The notes: generated by a model from the letters alone, not told the origin. DNA of 64,000 nucleotides from Lachnospiraceae bacterium (GCA_017509985.1 JAFWOE010000006.1:32038-96037); one strand, 5' to 3'. Counted from the first letter of the stretch, positions 17,819-28,337 are shown. Translations and numbers: made by a program.

Positions 17819-17838
17819 ACACTGTCTGAAAGCAGTGT
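17819..17838 (-). promoter_or_regulatory. 5' stem-loop in the DUF1858 leader
   Basis: ACACTG and CAGTGT pair around an 8-base loop. The predicted transcription start is within a few bases of the stem, so the mRNA would begin with this hairpin, a typical stabilising position. Outer ATAACCT/AGGTTAT arms make a longer imperfect dyad in the DNA. Confidence 0.4.
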
Positions 17839-17845
17839 AGAGGTT

Positions 17846-17874
17846 ATTATATACTGCCGCGCGTTTTTTATCAA
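17846..17874 (-). promoter_or_regulatory. Consensus promoter for the DUF1858 gene (and probably the priA operon)
   Basis: TTGATA and TATAAT with exactly 17 bases between them on the minus strand. Confidence 0.75.
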
Positions 17875-17992
17875 GTTCCTGTACGGATATTGCACGGACT
17901 TTCCGAGACAGAGAACATCAGTGCCGGAGCGCTCCCGCCGGTTTTTCCGGGAAAGTTATATGTTCCTTAACGCTTTTTTATCGGGTACAGTC

Positions 17993-18020
17993 TTGTTTAT
18001 TTTTTTCTGCGTGATAAAAT
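17993..18020 (+). promoter_or_regulatory. Candidate promoter of the atp operon
   Basis: TTGTTT and TAAAAT with a 16-base spacer, about 40 bases upstream of atpB. Moderately close to consensus. Confidence 0.45.
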
Positions 18021-18061
18021 TATCTGATACGAAATGCAAATCATAAAGGATCGTTTCGAAA

Positions 18062-19243
18062 ATGAGCAGAAAAACAAAAATCATCAGCATCACGATTGTC
18101 GGGTTATGGATCGTGATCGCAGCGATCGGGGCTTACGCCATCCACTGGAGTCCTTCGGCAGCGTCAAAGGCCTCCGGAGCGGCTTCTTTTTTCGGGCTGC
18201 CGGTTAACCGGGTATGGCTGACCTGCTTCTCGATCGTCATTGCCGTAATCATCGCTGCCGCCCTGATCCGCCTCTTTGCCGTTCCGAGATTCAAAATGGT
18301 TCCCGGACGCTTCCAGGCCGTGATCGAAGGCATCGTCAGGTTCTTCCGTCCCAGAAAACGCAAGAACGACCTGATGCCGAAGAAAGTGCGCATCACAGCC
18401 ACGGTCGTGCTGGCTGCATGGATCCTTGTCACATTTATCATATCCGTGGCGATTCCGGGCAATCCCAAGCACGAAACGCTTGCCGGCACACTGAAAGACG
18501 CCGTCCTTCACAACACCAACCAGGTGCATTTTTACGGAACGACGGTCAATCCTTCTGTCCTTTCCGGCTTTATCGTCGTCATGATCATTCTTGCCGCTGC
18601 CCTGGTCATCCGGATCTTTGCCGTTCCGAGATTCCGGCTCACGCCCGGCAAATTCCAGATCGTGATCGAACTCCTGGTCTCCTTTTTCGCGGACCAGGCA
18701 AAGACCAAATCCAAAAAGCTTAATCATTTCCTCGGTGCTTATATGTTTGCAGCAGGGAATTTTATCTTCTGGGGCACGATGTCCGAACTGCTCGGAATAC
18801 AGCTGATCACAACAGAAGGACAGTCCATCGCGATGCCCGCGCCGGTATCCGACATCAACTGCGCGATCTGCATGGGCGTTCTTTCCTACCTGATCATCAT
18901 GGCTTCGGGAATCGCCGGCAACGGGCTGAAGGGTATCGGTTATACCTTTAAGGAATTCTCCCTGCCGATCTCCATGAGCTTCCGTCTGTTCGGCGCGCTG
19001 CTCAGCGGACTTCTGGTTACGGAACTGGTCTATTACGTGATCCAGCTCAGTTTTGTTCTCCCCGTGCTTGTCGGCGTGCTCTTCACCTGCATCCATGCGA
19101 TCATGCAGACCTATATCATCTGCATGCTGATATCCATGTATTCTGCGGAAGTATCGGAGGACAAGCCGAAAAAAGTAAAGGTTAAAAAAGCCAAAAAGCT
19201 TAAAAATAAAAATAAAAATATACAGATTCAGGCGGGTGCTTGA
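18062..19243 (+). CDS. atpB: F-type ATP synthase subunit a with internally duplicated N-terminal module
   Basis: Subunit a forms the ion half-channels of the membrane Fo motor. This one has 393 residues against a usual 220-280. The reason is visible: residues about 1-105 and 110-215 repeat the same module (membrane helix, second helix, then FAVPRF and a PG-x-FQ amphipathic helix) with a 114-residue offset; FAVPRF is at 72-77 and 186-191. A 20-base identical DNA stretch recurs at 18273 and 18615. The canonical core follows, with stator Arg308 in SFRLFGALLSG, where the usual Asn after RLFG is Ala. The C-terminus is a Lys-rich cytoplasmic tail. First gene of the operon; no atpI precedes it. Confidence 0.9.
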   Translation: MSRKTKIISITIVGLWIVIAAIGAYAIHWSPSAASKASGAASFFGLPVNRVWLTCFSIVIAVIIAAALIRLFAVPRFKMVPGRFQAVIEGIVRFFRPRKRKNDLMPKKVRITATVVLAAWILVTFIISVAIPGNPKHETLAGTLKDAVLHNTNQVHFYGTTVNPSVLSGFIVVMIILAAALVIRIFAVPRFRLTPGKFQIVIELLVSFFADQAKTKSKKLNHFLGAYMFAAGNFIFWGTMSELLGIQLITTEGQSIAMPAPVSDINCAICMGVLSYLIIMASGIAGNGLKGIGYTFKEFSLPISMSFRLFGALLSGLLVTELVYYVIQLSFVLPVLVGVLFTCIHAIMQTYIICMLISMYSAEVSEDKPKKVKVKKAKKLKNKNKNIQIQAGA

Positions 19244-19261
19244 GAGATAAAGGAGATTATC

Positions 19262-19597
19262 ATGAAAAAAACAAGAACTATTACAGCATTATTGGTATTC
19301 ACTGCAGTACTGTTGATGATGGCAGTTCCGGTATTCGCAGCCGGCGATGTCTCTGCAGCGGAAACTGCTGCCTCTACCGGCGGTAAGGCTCTGGCAGCTG
19401 GTATCGCCATCGCAGTCGCAGCCGGTCTCGGCGCTCTCGCAATGGGCATTGCAACGGCAAAAGCCGCCGAAGCCATGGCCCGCCAGCCGGAGATCAAGGG
19501 GGACATCCGTACGAACCTGATCCTCGGTATCGTTTTTATGGAGACGGCGATCATCTACGCCCTTATCGTTGCGATACTGATCATCTTCGTAATGTAA
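19262..19597 (+). CDS. atpE: F-type ATP synthase subunit c with N-terminal leader
   Basis: The rotor-ring subunit. 111 residues, about 25-30 more than usual because residues 1-27 look like a cleavable signal peptide or extra helix (Lys-rich start, hydrophobic core, AVPVFAAG). The hairpin has the polar loop ARQPE at 73-77 and the ion carboxylate Glu94 in METAIIY. Of the sodium-ring ligands, Glu, Thr and Tyr in helix 2 are present, but the helix 1 Gln position is Met61. The coupling ion is therefore unclear. The start follows a clear AAAGGAG site. Confidence 0.93.
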   Translation: MKKTRTITALLVFTAVLLMMAVPVFAAGDVSAAETAASTGGKALAAGIAIAVAAGLGALAMGIATAKAAEAMARQPEIKGDIRTNLILGIVFMETAIIYALIVAILIIFVM

Positions 19598-19626
19598 CAG
19601 AAGTCCGCTGACAATAATTGCCGTCG

Positions 19627-19644
19627 GGATCAGTTTGCTGATCC
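19627..19644 (+). promoter_or_regulatory. Intercistronic stem-loop between atpE and atpF
   Basis: GGATCAG and CTGATCC form a perfect 7-base stem with a TTTG loop in a 73-base gap, without a T-run. It may protect the atpE end of the mRNA and so favour high subunit c output. Confidence 0.4.
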
Positions 19645-19670
19645 GATTCGGATATTGAGAAGGAGCAGAA

Positions 19671-20156
19671 ATGTTAGGTATAGATATTCAGCAGATATTT
19701 CTCCATTTACTGAATTTCGGAATTCTTTTCGGTGGCCTGTATTTCATTTTGTACAACCCGGTAAAGAAATTCATGGATAAGCGCGTTGAGTATTACAAGC
19801 AGATGGACGAAGAAGCCAGCAAAAAGCTTGATGAAGCCGAGGCTTTAAAAGCCGAACGCGAAGAAAGCCTGAGCACCCTTCAGACCGAGATCTCCGAAAA
19901 ACGCGCGGAAGCCGATAAAGAGCTAAATTCCTATCGGGAAGCCAGAACAAAGGCCGCAAAGGAAGAAGCTCAGAAGATCATCGACAATGCTACCGCTGCG
20001 GCGCAGAGGGAGCATGACCGCATAATCGAACAGTCTTCTTCGGAACTTACCGATCTTGCCGTGAAGGCAGCGAAAAAAGTTATGGATGAACCGGTTTCGG
20101 ATACCTATGACCGGTTCCTGAATGCTGCAGAGAAGGAGCTTGAAAATGAGCAGTAA
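19671..20156 (+). CDS. atpF: F-type ATP synthase subunit b
   Basis: The peripheral stalk subunit. 161 residues: one N-terminal membrane helix (about 8-28), then a long charged coiled-coil rich in Glu, Lys and Ala. Normal length. It overlaps the start of the next gene by 11 bases; the position where atpH would normally follow is instead occupied directly by the fused alpha gene. Confidence 0.95.
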   Translation: MLGIDIQQIFLHLLNFGILFGGLYFILYNPVKKFMDKRVEYYKQMDEEASKKLDEAEALKAEREESLSTLQTEISEKRAEADKELNSYREARTKAAKEEAQKIIDNATAAAQREHDRIIEQSSSELTDLAVKAAKKVMDEPVSDTYDRFLNAAEKELENEQ

Positions 20157-21894
20157 CGAGAATCCGGGCAAAGCCCTGCTGCTCTCTTCCGCTCCGCCTT
20201 CCAAAGAACAGGAACAGCGGTTCCTGGACTTCCTCAAAAAGAAATACGGGGAAGATTTTGAACTGGAATGGCAGGAAGATCAGAGCATTCGCGCCGGCTT
20301 TATTCTGAAAGCCGCCGGTCAGATCTACGACTGGAGCGCCAAAGCCCGTTTTGAACAGCTGAAAAGAGATATAAAGCAGCGGGTAAAATCCAGAGATGAG
20401 CTGATGCCTCTTATGCGCACCACGCTTACCGACTGGAACGAATCGGTTGCACCCATTGAAACCGGTACCGTTTTAAGCGTCGGCGACGGGATCGCCACCC
20501 TGGACGGACTGGACGGGGCAACTTACGGGGAAATCCTCCTGTTTGATTCCGATGTGCGCGGAATGATCCAGGACTTCAAGGAAGATTCGGTGGGCTGCAT
20601 CCTGTTTGGTGACGACGTATACGTCCGTGCCGGCAGCACTGCAAGGCGCACCGGAAGGACAGCCGGTATTCCTGTCGGGGATGCCTTTCTCGGAAGGGTC
20701 ATCGATTCTCTCGGTTCCCCGATCGACGGCCTCGGCGAAATAGAAGCTTCGGATTACCGCCCGATGGAGGTCCCTGCGCCCGGTATTCTGGATCGTCAAA
20801 GCGTAAATGTTCCCATGGAGACCGGTATTCTTTCCATTGACTCCATGTTCCCGATCGGCCGCGGCCAGCGTGAGCTTATCATCGGCGACCGACAGACCGG
20901 AAAGACCGCGATCGCCCTGGACACGATCCTGAACCAGAAGGGGAAGGACGTCATCTGCATCTATGTCGCCATCGGTCAGAAAGCTTCGTCGGTATCCCGT
21001 TTCGTCGGCGCACTGAAAGCACATGATGCCATGGACTATTCCATCATCATCAATGCTTCCGCCAGCGATCCGGTACCGCTTCAGTATATTGCGCCCTACA
21101 CAGGCTGTTCCCTTGCCGAATACTTCATGTATAAAGGAAAGGATGTGCTGATCGTATACGACGATCTTTCCAAGCACGCCATTGCATACCGTGCGCTGAG
21201 CCTGCTGCTGGAACGTTCCCCGGGGCGTGAAGCCTATCCCGGAGATGTATTCTATCTTCATTCCAGGCTTCTGGAGAGATCCGCCAGACTGTCCGACGAA
21301 CTGGGCGGCGGCAGCATTACTGCCCTCCCGATCGTCGAAACCCAGGCCGGCGACATTTCGGCATATATCCCGACAAATATCATCTCCATCACCGACGGTC
21401 AGATCTTCCTGGAAAGCGACCTTTTCTTTGCCGGACAGCGTCCTGCGGTCAATGTCGGTCTTTCCGTATCCCGAGTCGGCGGTGATGCGCAGACAAAAGC
21501 CATGAAGAAAGCCGCCGGGACCTTAAAACTGGATCTGGCCCAGTACCGTGAAATGGAGGTGTTCACCCAGTTTTCAAGCGATCTCGATGATCTCACAAAG
21601 AGACAGCTGCTGTATGGTCAGGGACTGATGGCCCTCTTAAAGCAGCCGCAGTACAAACCTTATTCCCAGCACCAGCAGGTCATCCTGCTCGTGACAGCAC
21701 TTGCGCATCTGTTTGAAACCATACCGGTCCACAGGATCAATCAGGCTGCCGCCGGCCTGCTGGCTCATTTTGAGTCAACACAGACCGCGCTGTGCGCCGG
21801 CATTGACGAATCCGGGCAGCTGCCCGATGATGTACGCGACCGCATTATAACGGCTGCAGAAGAGTATCTTGGTGATTCCGGCTTTAACAGCTGA
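20146..21894 (+). CDS. atpA: ATP synthase alpha subunit with N-terminal delta (OSCP) C-terminal domain fusion
   Basis: 582 residues against about 500 for a normal alpha. The start ATG at 20146 has AGGAG 8 bases upstream and lies inside the atpF end. Residues about 11-80 match the C-terminal domain of the delta subunit (SAPPSKEQEQRF, then SIRAGFILKAAGQ, ending in a Trp-Ser-x-Lys-x-Arg-x-Glu-x-Leu-Lys helix, as in delta IDGSVRGRLERL). A complete alpha follows from about residue 84: ETGTVLSVGDGIA, Walker A GDRQTGKT at 247-254, DDLSKHA, and the C-terminal helical domain. No separate atpH exists in the operon. The N-terminal helical domain of delta appears absent. Confidence 0.9.
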   Translation: MSSNENPGKALLLSSAPPSKEQEQRFLDFLKKKYGEDFELEWQEDQSIRAGFILKAAGQIYDWSAKARFEQLKRDIKQRVKSRDELMPLMRTTLTDWNESVAPIETGTVLSVGDGIATLDGLDGATYGEILLFDSDVRGMIQDFKEDSVGCILFGDDVYVRAGSTARRTGRTAGIPVGDAFLGRVIDSLGSPIDGLGEIEASDYRPMEVPAPGILDRQSVNVPMETGILSIDSMFPIGRGQRELIIGDRQTGKTAIALDTILNQKGKDVICIYVAIGQKASSVSRFVGALKAHDAMDYSIIINASASDPVPLQYIAPYTGCSLAEYFMYKGKDVLIVYDDLSKHAIAYRALSLLLERSPGREAYPGDVFYLHSRLLERSARLSDELGGGSITALPIVETQAGDISAYIPTNIISITDGQIFLESDLFFAGQRPAVNVGLSVSRVGGDAQTKAMKKAAGTLKLDLAQYREMEVFTQFSSDLDDLTKRQLLYGQGLMALLKQPQYKPYSQHQQVILLVTALAHLFETIPVHRINQAAAGLLAHFESTQTALCAGIDESGQLPDDVRDRIITAAEEYLGDSGFNS

Positions 21895-21915
21895 GATTTG
21901 AGGTGACAGGCGTTC

Positions 21916-22824
21916 ATGTCAGGAATTCAGAACCTCAAAAACAGAATAAAAGGCGTCAATGATACCGGCAAGATCACGAATGCCATGTATCTGATCGCTT
22001 CGACCAAACTCCAGAAGGCCAGAAAAGAACTGGAAGCGACCCGGCCTTATTTCAATACGCTCAGGAGCGGTATCCGGAGGCTCTTCCAGTCCCCGGAAAA
22101 ACTGGACAGCCCGTATTTCTTCAACGGCAGCAGGAAAGACACGATCCCGGATGATTCCTACGGCATTCTGGTAATCACTGCCGACAAGGGCATGGCCGGA
22201 GCCTACAACTCCAGCATAATCAAACAGACGGAATGGCTTTACAACCGCCATCCGTCCTCCAAACTTTTTGTAGTGGGCGAATTCGGGAGAAAGGCACTGG
22301 AAGCGAAAAACATCCCGTTTGAAGAAGACTTTTTCTACACTTCCCAGCGTCCGACCATTAAATCTTCCCGTGAGATCGCCTACCGGCTGCTGGATCTTTA
22401 TGAAAGCAATCAGGTAGACCGGCTGTATATCATTTATACCGATATGAAATCCGCCATGATCGAAGAGCCGATCATCGACCTGATCATGCCGTTTACGAAA
22501 GAGGATTTTGATATCGACGGCGACGGCATTCCCGACCCGGCTCCTCCTTTTGAGTTTATCCCTTCACCCGAAAAGGTTTTACGATACATCGTTTACAGTT
22601 ACGTAACCGGCTTTATCTATTCCGCCCTGGTCGACAGCTTCTGCAGCGAGCAGTATGCCCGAATGACGGCTATGAGCTCCGCAAACGACAATGCCCGGAA
22701 CATAGCGGCCGAACTGCAGATGCAGTACAACCGCATGCGGCAGGGTGAGATCACCAACGAAATAATCGAAGTCTCCGCCGGAGCAAAAGCCCAGGCGCTT
22801 CACAAAAAAAAGGAGAATGCATAA
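21916..22824 (+). CDS. atpG: ATP synthase gamma subunit
   Basis: The central rotor shaft. 302 residues. The N-terminal helix (GIQNLKNRIKGV, then KITNAMYLIASTKL) and C-terminal helix (MTAMSSANDNARN, then ITNEIIEV) are conserved. Between about 195 and 215 there is an insertion containing DIDGDGIPDP, a loop like calcium-binding dockerin or thrombospondin repeats, which is unusual for gamma. Ends directly against atpD. Confidence 0.95.
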   Translation: MSGIQNLKNRIKGVNDTGKITNAMYLIASTKLQKARKELEATRPYFNTLRSGIRRLFQSPEKLDSPYFFNGSRKDTIPDDSYGILVITADKGMAGAYNSSIIKQTEWLYNRHPSSKLFVVGEFGRKALEAKNIPFEEDFFYTSQRPTIKSSREIAYRLLDLYESNQVDRLYIIYTDMKSAMIEEPIIDLIMPFTKEDFDIDGDGIPDPAPPFEFIPSPEKVLRYIVYSYVTGFIYSALVDSFCSEQYARMTAMSSANDNARNIAAELQMQYNRMRQGEITNEIIEVSAGAKAQALHKKKENA

Positions 22825-24216
<1,392 letters not shown>

Positions 24217-24240
24217 GACCCTCACCGGAGTTTTGAGCGT

Positions 24241-24660
24241 ATGAATACTTTTCCCTTAAAGATATATGCTTCGAACCATATCGTTTTTGAAGGCGAATGC
24301 GAATCCCTGGTCGTTCCGATCACCAACGGGCAGTTTGGTGTCCTGGCCAATCATGAAAACGTGGTATGCGCGGTAACTGCAGGTATGCTGATGTACCGGG
24401 AACCCGGGGGCGAAAATCAGTACGCCTCCATTTCCGACGGCATCATGTTTATCGAAGACAACCATGTCTACCTTCTGGGAACGGCGATCGAAAAAGCGGA
24501 AGAAATCGATCTGGCCCGGTCTGAACAGGATGAACTGGAAGCCGAGGAAATGCTGAAGCTGAACCGAAGCAAGGTCGAATACATCGCCGCAAAAGCCATG
24601 ATGGCCAGAAACGCCAACCGCATCCGCGTCCGGAAACTGTACGGACGGGAACCGAAATAG
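24241..24660 (+). CDS. atpC: ATP synthase epsilon subunit
   Basis: 139 residues. The N-terminal beta-sandwich (TNGQFGVLANHENVVCAV) is followed by a two-helix C-terminal domain with the usual Glu-Leu-Glu-rich pattern. It regulates and couples F1 to the rotor. 24-base gap to atpD. Confidence 0.94.
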   Translation: MNTFPLKIYASNHIVFEGECESLVVPITNGQFGVLANHENVVCAVTAGMLMYREPGGENQYASISDGIMFIEDNHVYLLGTAIEKAEEIDLARSEQDELEAEEMLKLNRSKVEYIAAKAMMARNANRIRVRKLYGREPK

Positions 24661-24672
24661 CAGAAATTACGC

Positions 24673-25473
24673 ATGAAAGCAGTAATCAACTCCTTTTTCC
24701 ATTTTAATATCGTCGACTCACTCATCATCGTCGCCGTCAGTTTTGTCTTCTATCTTCTTGTGAAGAAACTGCTTCTGGACAATCTGCGGATCGCGAAGGT
24801 CGACAAACGGATAAACCAGAAAGGCAAGACCTATATCGCGGCGATCACCAGCCTGATCAAGACCGCTTTTGTCGTCATAACGACACTGATCCTGCTGCAG
24901 GCCAACGGCGTCCATGTGACTTCCATGCTGGCCGGACTGGGAATTGCTTCCGCCATCGTCGGTCTCGCGCTTCAGGATGCGCTGAAGGATTTTATCCGCG
25001 GCCTGAATCTTCTGTCTGACGAGTATTTCAATGTCGGGGACGTCATTGAGGTCAACGGGACCAAAGGCGTCGTCACCGAGTTCGGCCTGCGCACGACAAA
25101 AATCCGGGAACTTATTACCGGCAACACCATCTCCCTTGCCAACCGGAATATGGAAAGCGTGTCCGTGGATGCCGGCAATATCCATCTGAACATTCCTTTC
25201 TCCTACGAAATTCCGGTCGACCGGGCGGAAAAGCTTCTTGAAGAAGCGCTCCGCCGAATCGGGGAGCAGGATCATGTATCCTCTGCCCGTTACCTGGGGC
25301 TGAACAATCTGAGCGATTCTTCCATGGACTATCTCATTGAGGTGCGCGGGACGCCCGCAGAACAGCTCCGCATCCGGAGACGCGCCCTCGGTACCATCAT
25401 GCAGGTTTTTGAAGAGAACCTCGTCAAAGTCCCCTACCCGCAGCTGGATGTGCACACGGACAGCCAAAACTGA
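24673..25473 (+). CDS. Small-conductance mechanosensitive channel, MscS family
   Basis: 266 residues: two N-terminal hydrophobic helices, then the pore helix (GLGIASAIVGLALQDALKDF, the MscS signature), the beta domain with NVGDVIEVNGTKGVVTEFGLRTT, and a C-terminal alpha/beta domain. Releases solutes on hypo-osmotic shock. It starts 12 bases after atpC, so it belongs to the atp transcript, an uncommon partner that ties the channel to the energised membrane. Confidence 0.92.
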   Translation: MKAVINSFFHFNIVDSLIIVAVSFVFYLLVKKLLLDNLRIAKVDKRINQKGKTYIAAITSLIKTAFVVITTLILLQANGVHVTSMLAGLGIASAIVGLALQDALKDFIRGLNLLSDEYFNVGDVIEVNGTKGVVTEFGLRTTKIRELITGNTISLANRNMESVSVDAGNIHLNIPFSYEIPVDRAEKLLEEALRRIGEQDHVSSARYLGLNNLSDSSMDYLIEVRGTPAEQLRIRRRALGTIMQVFEENLVKVPYPQLDVHTDSQN

Positions 25474-25578
25474 CCGCTCCTGCATTTTCTGCCCCGATTT
25501 CACTCTCTGCGGGCCGGAACCGCAAGGTTATGTCTACGTGAGATAAATGTTATATTCAAAATAACTTCTTTTGTAAGA

Positions 25579-25604
25579 AAGACCGGCTGTTTTGCCGGCC
25601 TTTT
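25579..25604 (+). terminator. Terminator of the atp-mscS operon
   Basis: AAGACCGGC pairs with GCCGGCCTT (one mismatch) around TGTTTT and is followed by TTTT. Confidence 0.7.
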
Positions 25605-25607
25605 AGG

Positions 25608-25636
25608 TTGCTTTTTATCCGAGGATTGTCTATATT
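25608..25636 (+). promoter_or_regulatory. Promoter of the cupin-thiolase operon
   Basis: TTGCTT and TATATT with a 17-base spacer, about 75 bases upstream of the cupin gene. Confidence 0.6.
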
Positions 25637-25715
25637 ATAACAAGGTAATAAAGCGGGGATTTTCCTGCAGTTAATTATTAATTCTCTTTTTTGAAGAGAA
25701 GAAAGGACGTGTATT

Positions 25716-26081
25716 ATGAGTTACAAAGTTACAATGAAAAACGAAGCTTATCGCTACGAAGCACCGGGCCATTATGATGTCCTTACCACAAGGCTTCATG
25801 ATCCGCAGGATGTCAATGACGGAACGATCGTAATGGGTCTTTCCCATTTCCTTCCGAACGGCGGCGCAAACATGGCTGCAGCTAATTTTGAAATGGTTTA
25901 CTTTATCAAAGAAGGTGAAATGACCGTTACCCTCAAGAACGAAGACGGAACCGAATCCGATTACGTTCTTACTGCCGGCGACAGCGTTCACTTCGGCAAG
26001 GGCACAGAGAGAGCCTGCAAGAACACCGGCTGTGTTGCCGCACAGATGCTCGTTATTATGATCAAGCCCCTGGCTAAATAA
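25716..26081 (+). CDS. Cupin-domain protein
   Basis: 121 residues with a single cupin beta-barrel: motif 1 region around residues 47-70 (GGANMAAANFEMVYFIKEGEM) and motif 2 near 88-100 (LTAGDSVHFGKG). The metal-binding His residues of motif 1 are largely missing, so it may bind a ligand rather than catalyse. First gene of an operon with thiolase and CoA transferase; likely a pathway accessory or an uncharacterised enzyme. Confidence 0.8.
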   Translation: MSYKVTMKNEAYRYEAPGHYDVLTTRLHDPQDVNDGTIVMGLSHFLPNGGANMAAANFEMVYFIKEGEMTVTLKNEDGTESDYVLTAGDSVHFGKGTERACKNTGCVAAQMLVIMIKPLAK

Positions 26082-26112
26082 TCGTAAGAAGTTTTAGGAG
26101 GATAAGTATACA

Positions 26113-27366
26113 ATGGATAACAGAGACGTAGTAATTCTTGATGGTTGCCGTACAGCGGTAGGAAGCATGGGCGGAACTCTTAAGAACACACCTGCTGTAG
26201 ACCTTGCAACAGTAGTCCTTAAAGCTACTGTAGAACGTACCGGTATCGATCCGGCAGAAATCGACGACGTCATCCTCGGACAGTGCCGCCAGACATCCGA
26301 CGAACCGAATATCGCACGTGTCGCAGCCCTTCAGGCAGGCATTCCCGATACCGTTCCGGCATACACCACCATGCGTCAGTGTGCATCCGGCATGACAGCC
26401 GTACATAACGCATACGCTGCAATCAAGGCAGGAGTCAATGACCTTGTCCTTGCAGGCGGAACCGAGTCCATGTCCCGCGGCGTCTTCTACATCAGAAACG
26501 CCCGTTACGGCGTAGGCACAGGCAATACCGAGCTTGTTGACGCCATAACCGAAGGTCAGTTCCGTTCACAGCCTCAGGAAGTTTACGGTTCCTACAACAT
26601 GGGCGCTACCGCAGAGAACGTTGCTCTTGAATACGGCATCACCCGTGAAGAGCAGGATGCGTTCTCCTTCTCCAGCCAGCAGAAGGCCATTGCAGCCATC
26701 GACGAAGGCAAATTCAAGGATGAGATCATCCCGGTAGTTATTCCCCTGAGAAAAGGCGATCCCATCGTATTCGATACCGACGAATTCCCGAGAAGAGACA
26801 CAAGTCTCGAGAAGATGGCTAAACTGAAACCCTGCTTCAACATCGTACGCGACGAAAAAGGCCGTGTATTCAACACCAAAGAGCTCACCGGTACCGTTAC
26901 CGCCGCAAGTTCTTCAGGCCGTAACGACGGTGCTTCCGTCCTTATGCTCGCTTCCGCTGAGAAAGCTGCCGAGCTCGGCGTAAAACCGTTAGCTAAGATC
27001 ATCGGTATCGGAACCGCAGGCTGCGATCCCAGATTCATGGGCATGGGCCCGATCTACGCTACCCCGAAAGCACTCAAGATGGCCGGACTTACTCTCGACG
27101 ACATCGGCCTTATCGAGCTTAACGAAGCTTTTGCTGCCCAGGCTCTGATCTGCATCAAGAAACTCGGCCTGGAAGACAGAATGGATATCATCAATGTAAA
27201 CGGCGGCGCTGTTGCACTCGGACACCCGGTAGGATCTTCAGGATCCCGTATCATCGTTACTCTCGTAAACGAAATGAAACGCCGCGGCGTTAAGTACGGT
27301 CTTGCCACCCTCTGCATCGCAGGCGGTATGGGACAGGCTGCAGTCGTTGAACTTCTGGAGGATTGA
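26113..27366 (+). CDS. Acetyl-CoA C-acetyltransferase (thiolase)
   Basis: Condenses two acetyl-CoA to acetoacetyl-CoA or cleaves beta-ketoacyl-CoA. 417 residues, about 25 longer than typical bacterial thiolases. Nucleophile Cys90 in RQCASGM, the GGTESMS motif, [17 protein letters not shown] with the catalytic His, and the second Cys in [15 protein letters not shown] upstream. It overlaps or abuts the next gene, indicating coupling. Confidence 0.94.
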   Translation: MDNRDVVILDGCRTAVGSMGGTLKNTPAVDLATVVLKATVERTGIDPAEIDDVILGQCRQTSDEPNIARVAALQAGIPDTVPAYTTMRQCASGMTAVHNAYAAIKAGVNDLVLAGGTESMSRGVFYIRNARYGVGTGNTELVDAITEGQFRSQPQEVYGSYNMGATAENVALEYGITREEQDAFSFSSQQKAIAAIDEGKFKDEIIPVVIPLRKGDPIVFDTDEFPRRDTSLEKMAKLKPCFNIVRDEKGRVFNTKELTGTVTAASSSGRNDGASVLMLASAEKAAELGVKPLAKIIGIGTAGCDPRFMGMGPIYATPKALKMAGLTLDDIGLIELNEAFAAQALICIKKLGLEDRMDIINVNGGAVALGHPVGSSGSRIIVTLVNEMKRRGVKYGLATLCIAGGMGQAAVVELLED

Positions 27367-27371
27367 TCTAT

Positions 27372-28337
27372 ATGAAAACAATCGACGATATTAAAAAGAT
27401 CGCGGTCCTGGGCGCCGGCACAATGGGCCCCGGAATCGCACAGACCTATGCTATGGGCGGTTACGAAGTAACCATGTGGACCCGCTCGGAAGCTACAAGG
27501 GAAAAGGCTAAGGCTGCGCTCCATGCTTCCCTTATCACCTTCGCGGAAGAAGGCGAGATCGAAGCCGACAAAGTCGAAGAGATCTACAGCCACGTAAACT
27601 TCAAGCTTACTGTTGAAGAAGCGATCGAAGGCGCGGACATGATCCAGGAAACGATCGTTGAGAACAAAGACGCGAAAGTCGCTCTTTACGAGCAGATCGC
27701 CGCAGTCGTTGAACCCGACGTTATCATCGCTTCCAACACATCCGCAATGAACATCTTCGAAGTTGTTCCGGAGAAGCTCCTTCCGCAGATGATCATCGCT
27801 CACTGGTATGCTCCGCCCCAGCTGATCCCGCTCGTAGAAGTCGTTAAGAGCGAGCAGGCTCCGCAGGAGTATGCCGATATCGCAGTTACCCTTCTGAACA
27901 ACTGCGGCAAAACCGCTGTTCTTATGAAGAAATTCATCAAGGGCTATATCGTTAACCGTCTCCAGCAGTGCCTCAACCGTGAAGTATTCTACCTCATGGA
28001 CAATGGCTACTGTGATGCGGAAGCGATCGACCTTGCTGCAAAAGCATCCTTTATTCCGAGAGCATGCGTTCTCGGCCTCTGCAAGAGAGCGGACTTCGGC
28101 GGACTGGATATGACGGCAAACAACTACAAGAACAAGTCCTACACCATGCCGGAACACGGCGATGAGATGCCGAAAGTACTGGCTGAACATGTTGAAGCCG
28201 GTGAACTCGGAATCAAGACCGGGAAAGGTTTTTATGACTATACCGGCGTAGATCTTGACGAACTCAAGGCCAAGAGAGACAAACAGCTGTTTGAAGTATT
28301 CCGCCTTGAAAAGAAATTCCTCAACGATCCGGTATAA
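27372..28337 (+). CDS. 3-hydroxyacyl-CoA dehydrogenase family protein
   Basis: 321 residues from the ATG at 27372, with GGAGG 10 bases upstream. The NAD loop [11 protein letters not shown] is at about 15-25. The catalytic His and Glu are in [16 protein letters not shown], and the substrate Asn is in [10 protein letters not shown]. The [15 protein letters not shown] segment differs from the HFFNPAPVM-x-LVE of butyrate-pathway Hbd, so the substrate may be a different 3-hydroxy acid or its CoA ester. Between thiolase and a CoA transferase. Confidence 0.88.
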   Translation: MKTIDDIKKIAVLGAGTMGPGIAQTYAMGGYEVTMWTRSEATREKAKAALHASLITFAEEGEIEADKVEEIYSHVNFKLTVEEAIEGADMIQETIVENKDAKVALYEQIAAVVEPDVIIASNTSAMNIFEVVPEKLLPQMIIAHWYAPPQLIPLVEVVKSEQAPQEYADIAVTLLNNCGKTAVLMKKFIKGYIVNRLQQCLNREVFYLMDNGYCDAEAIDLAAKASFIPRACVLGLCKRADFGGLDMTANNYKNKSYTMPEHGDEMPKVLAEHVEAGELGIKTGKGFYDYTGVDLDELKAKRDKQLFEVFRLEKKFLNDPV

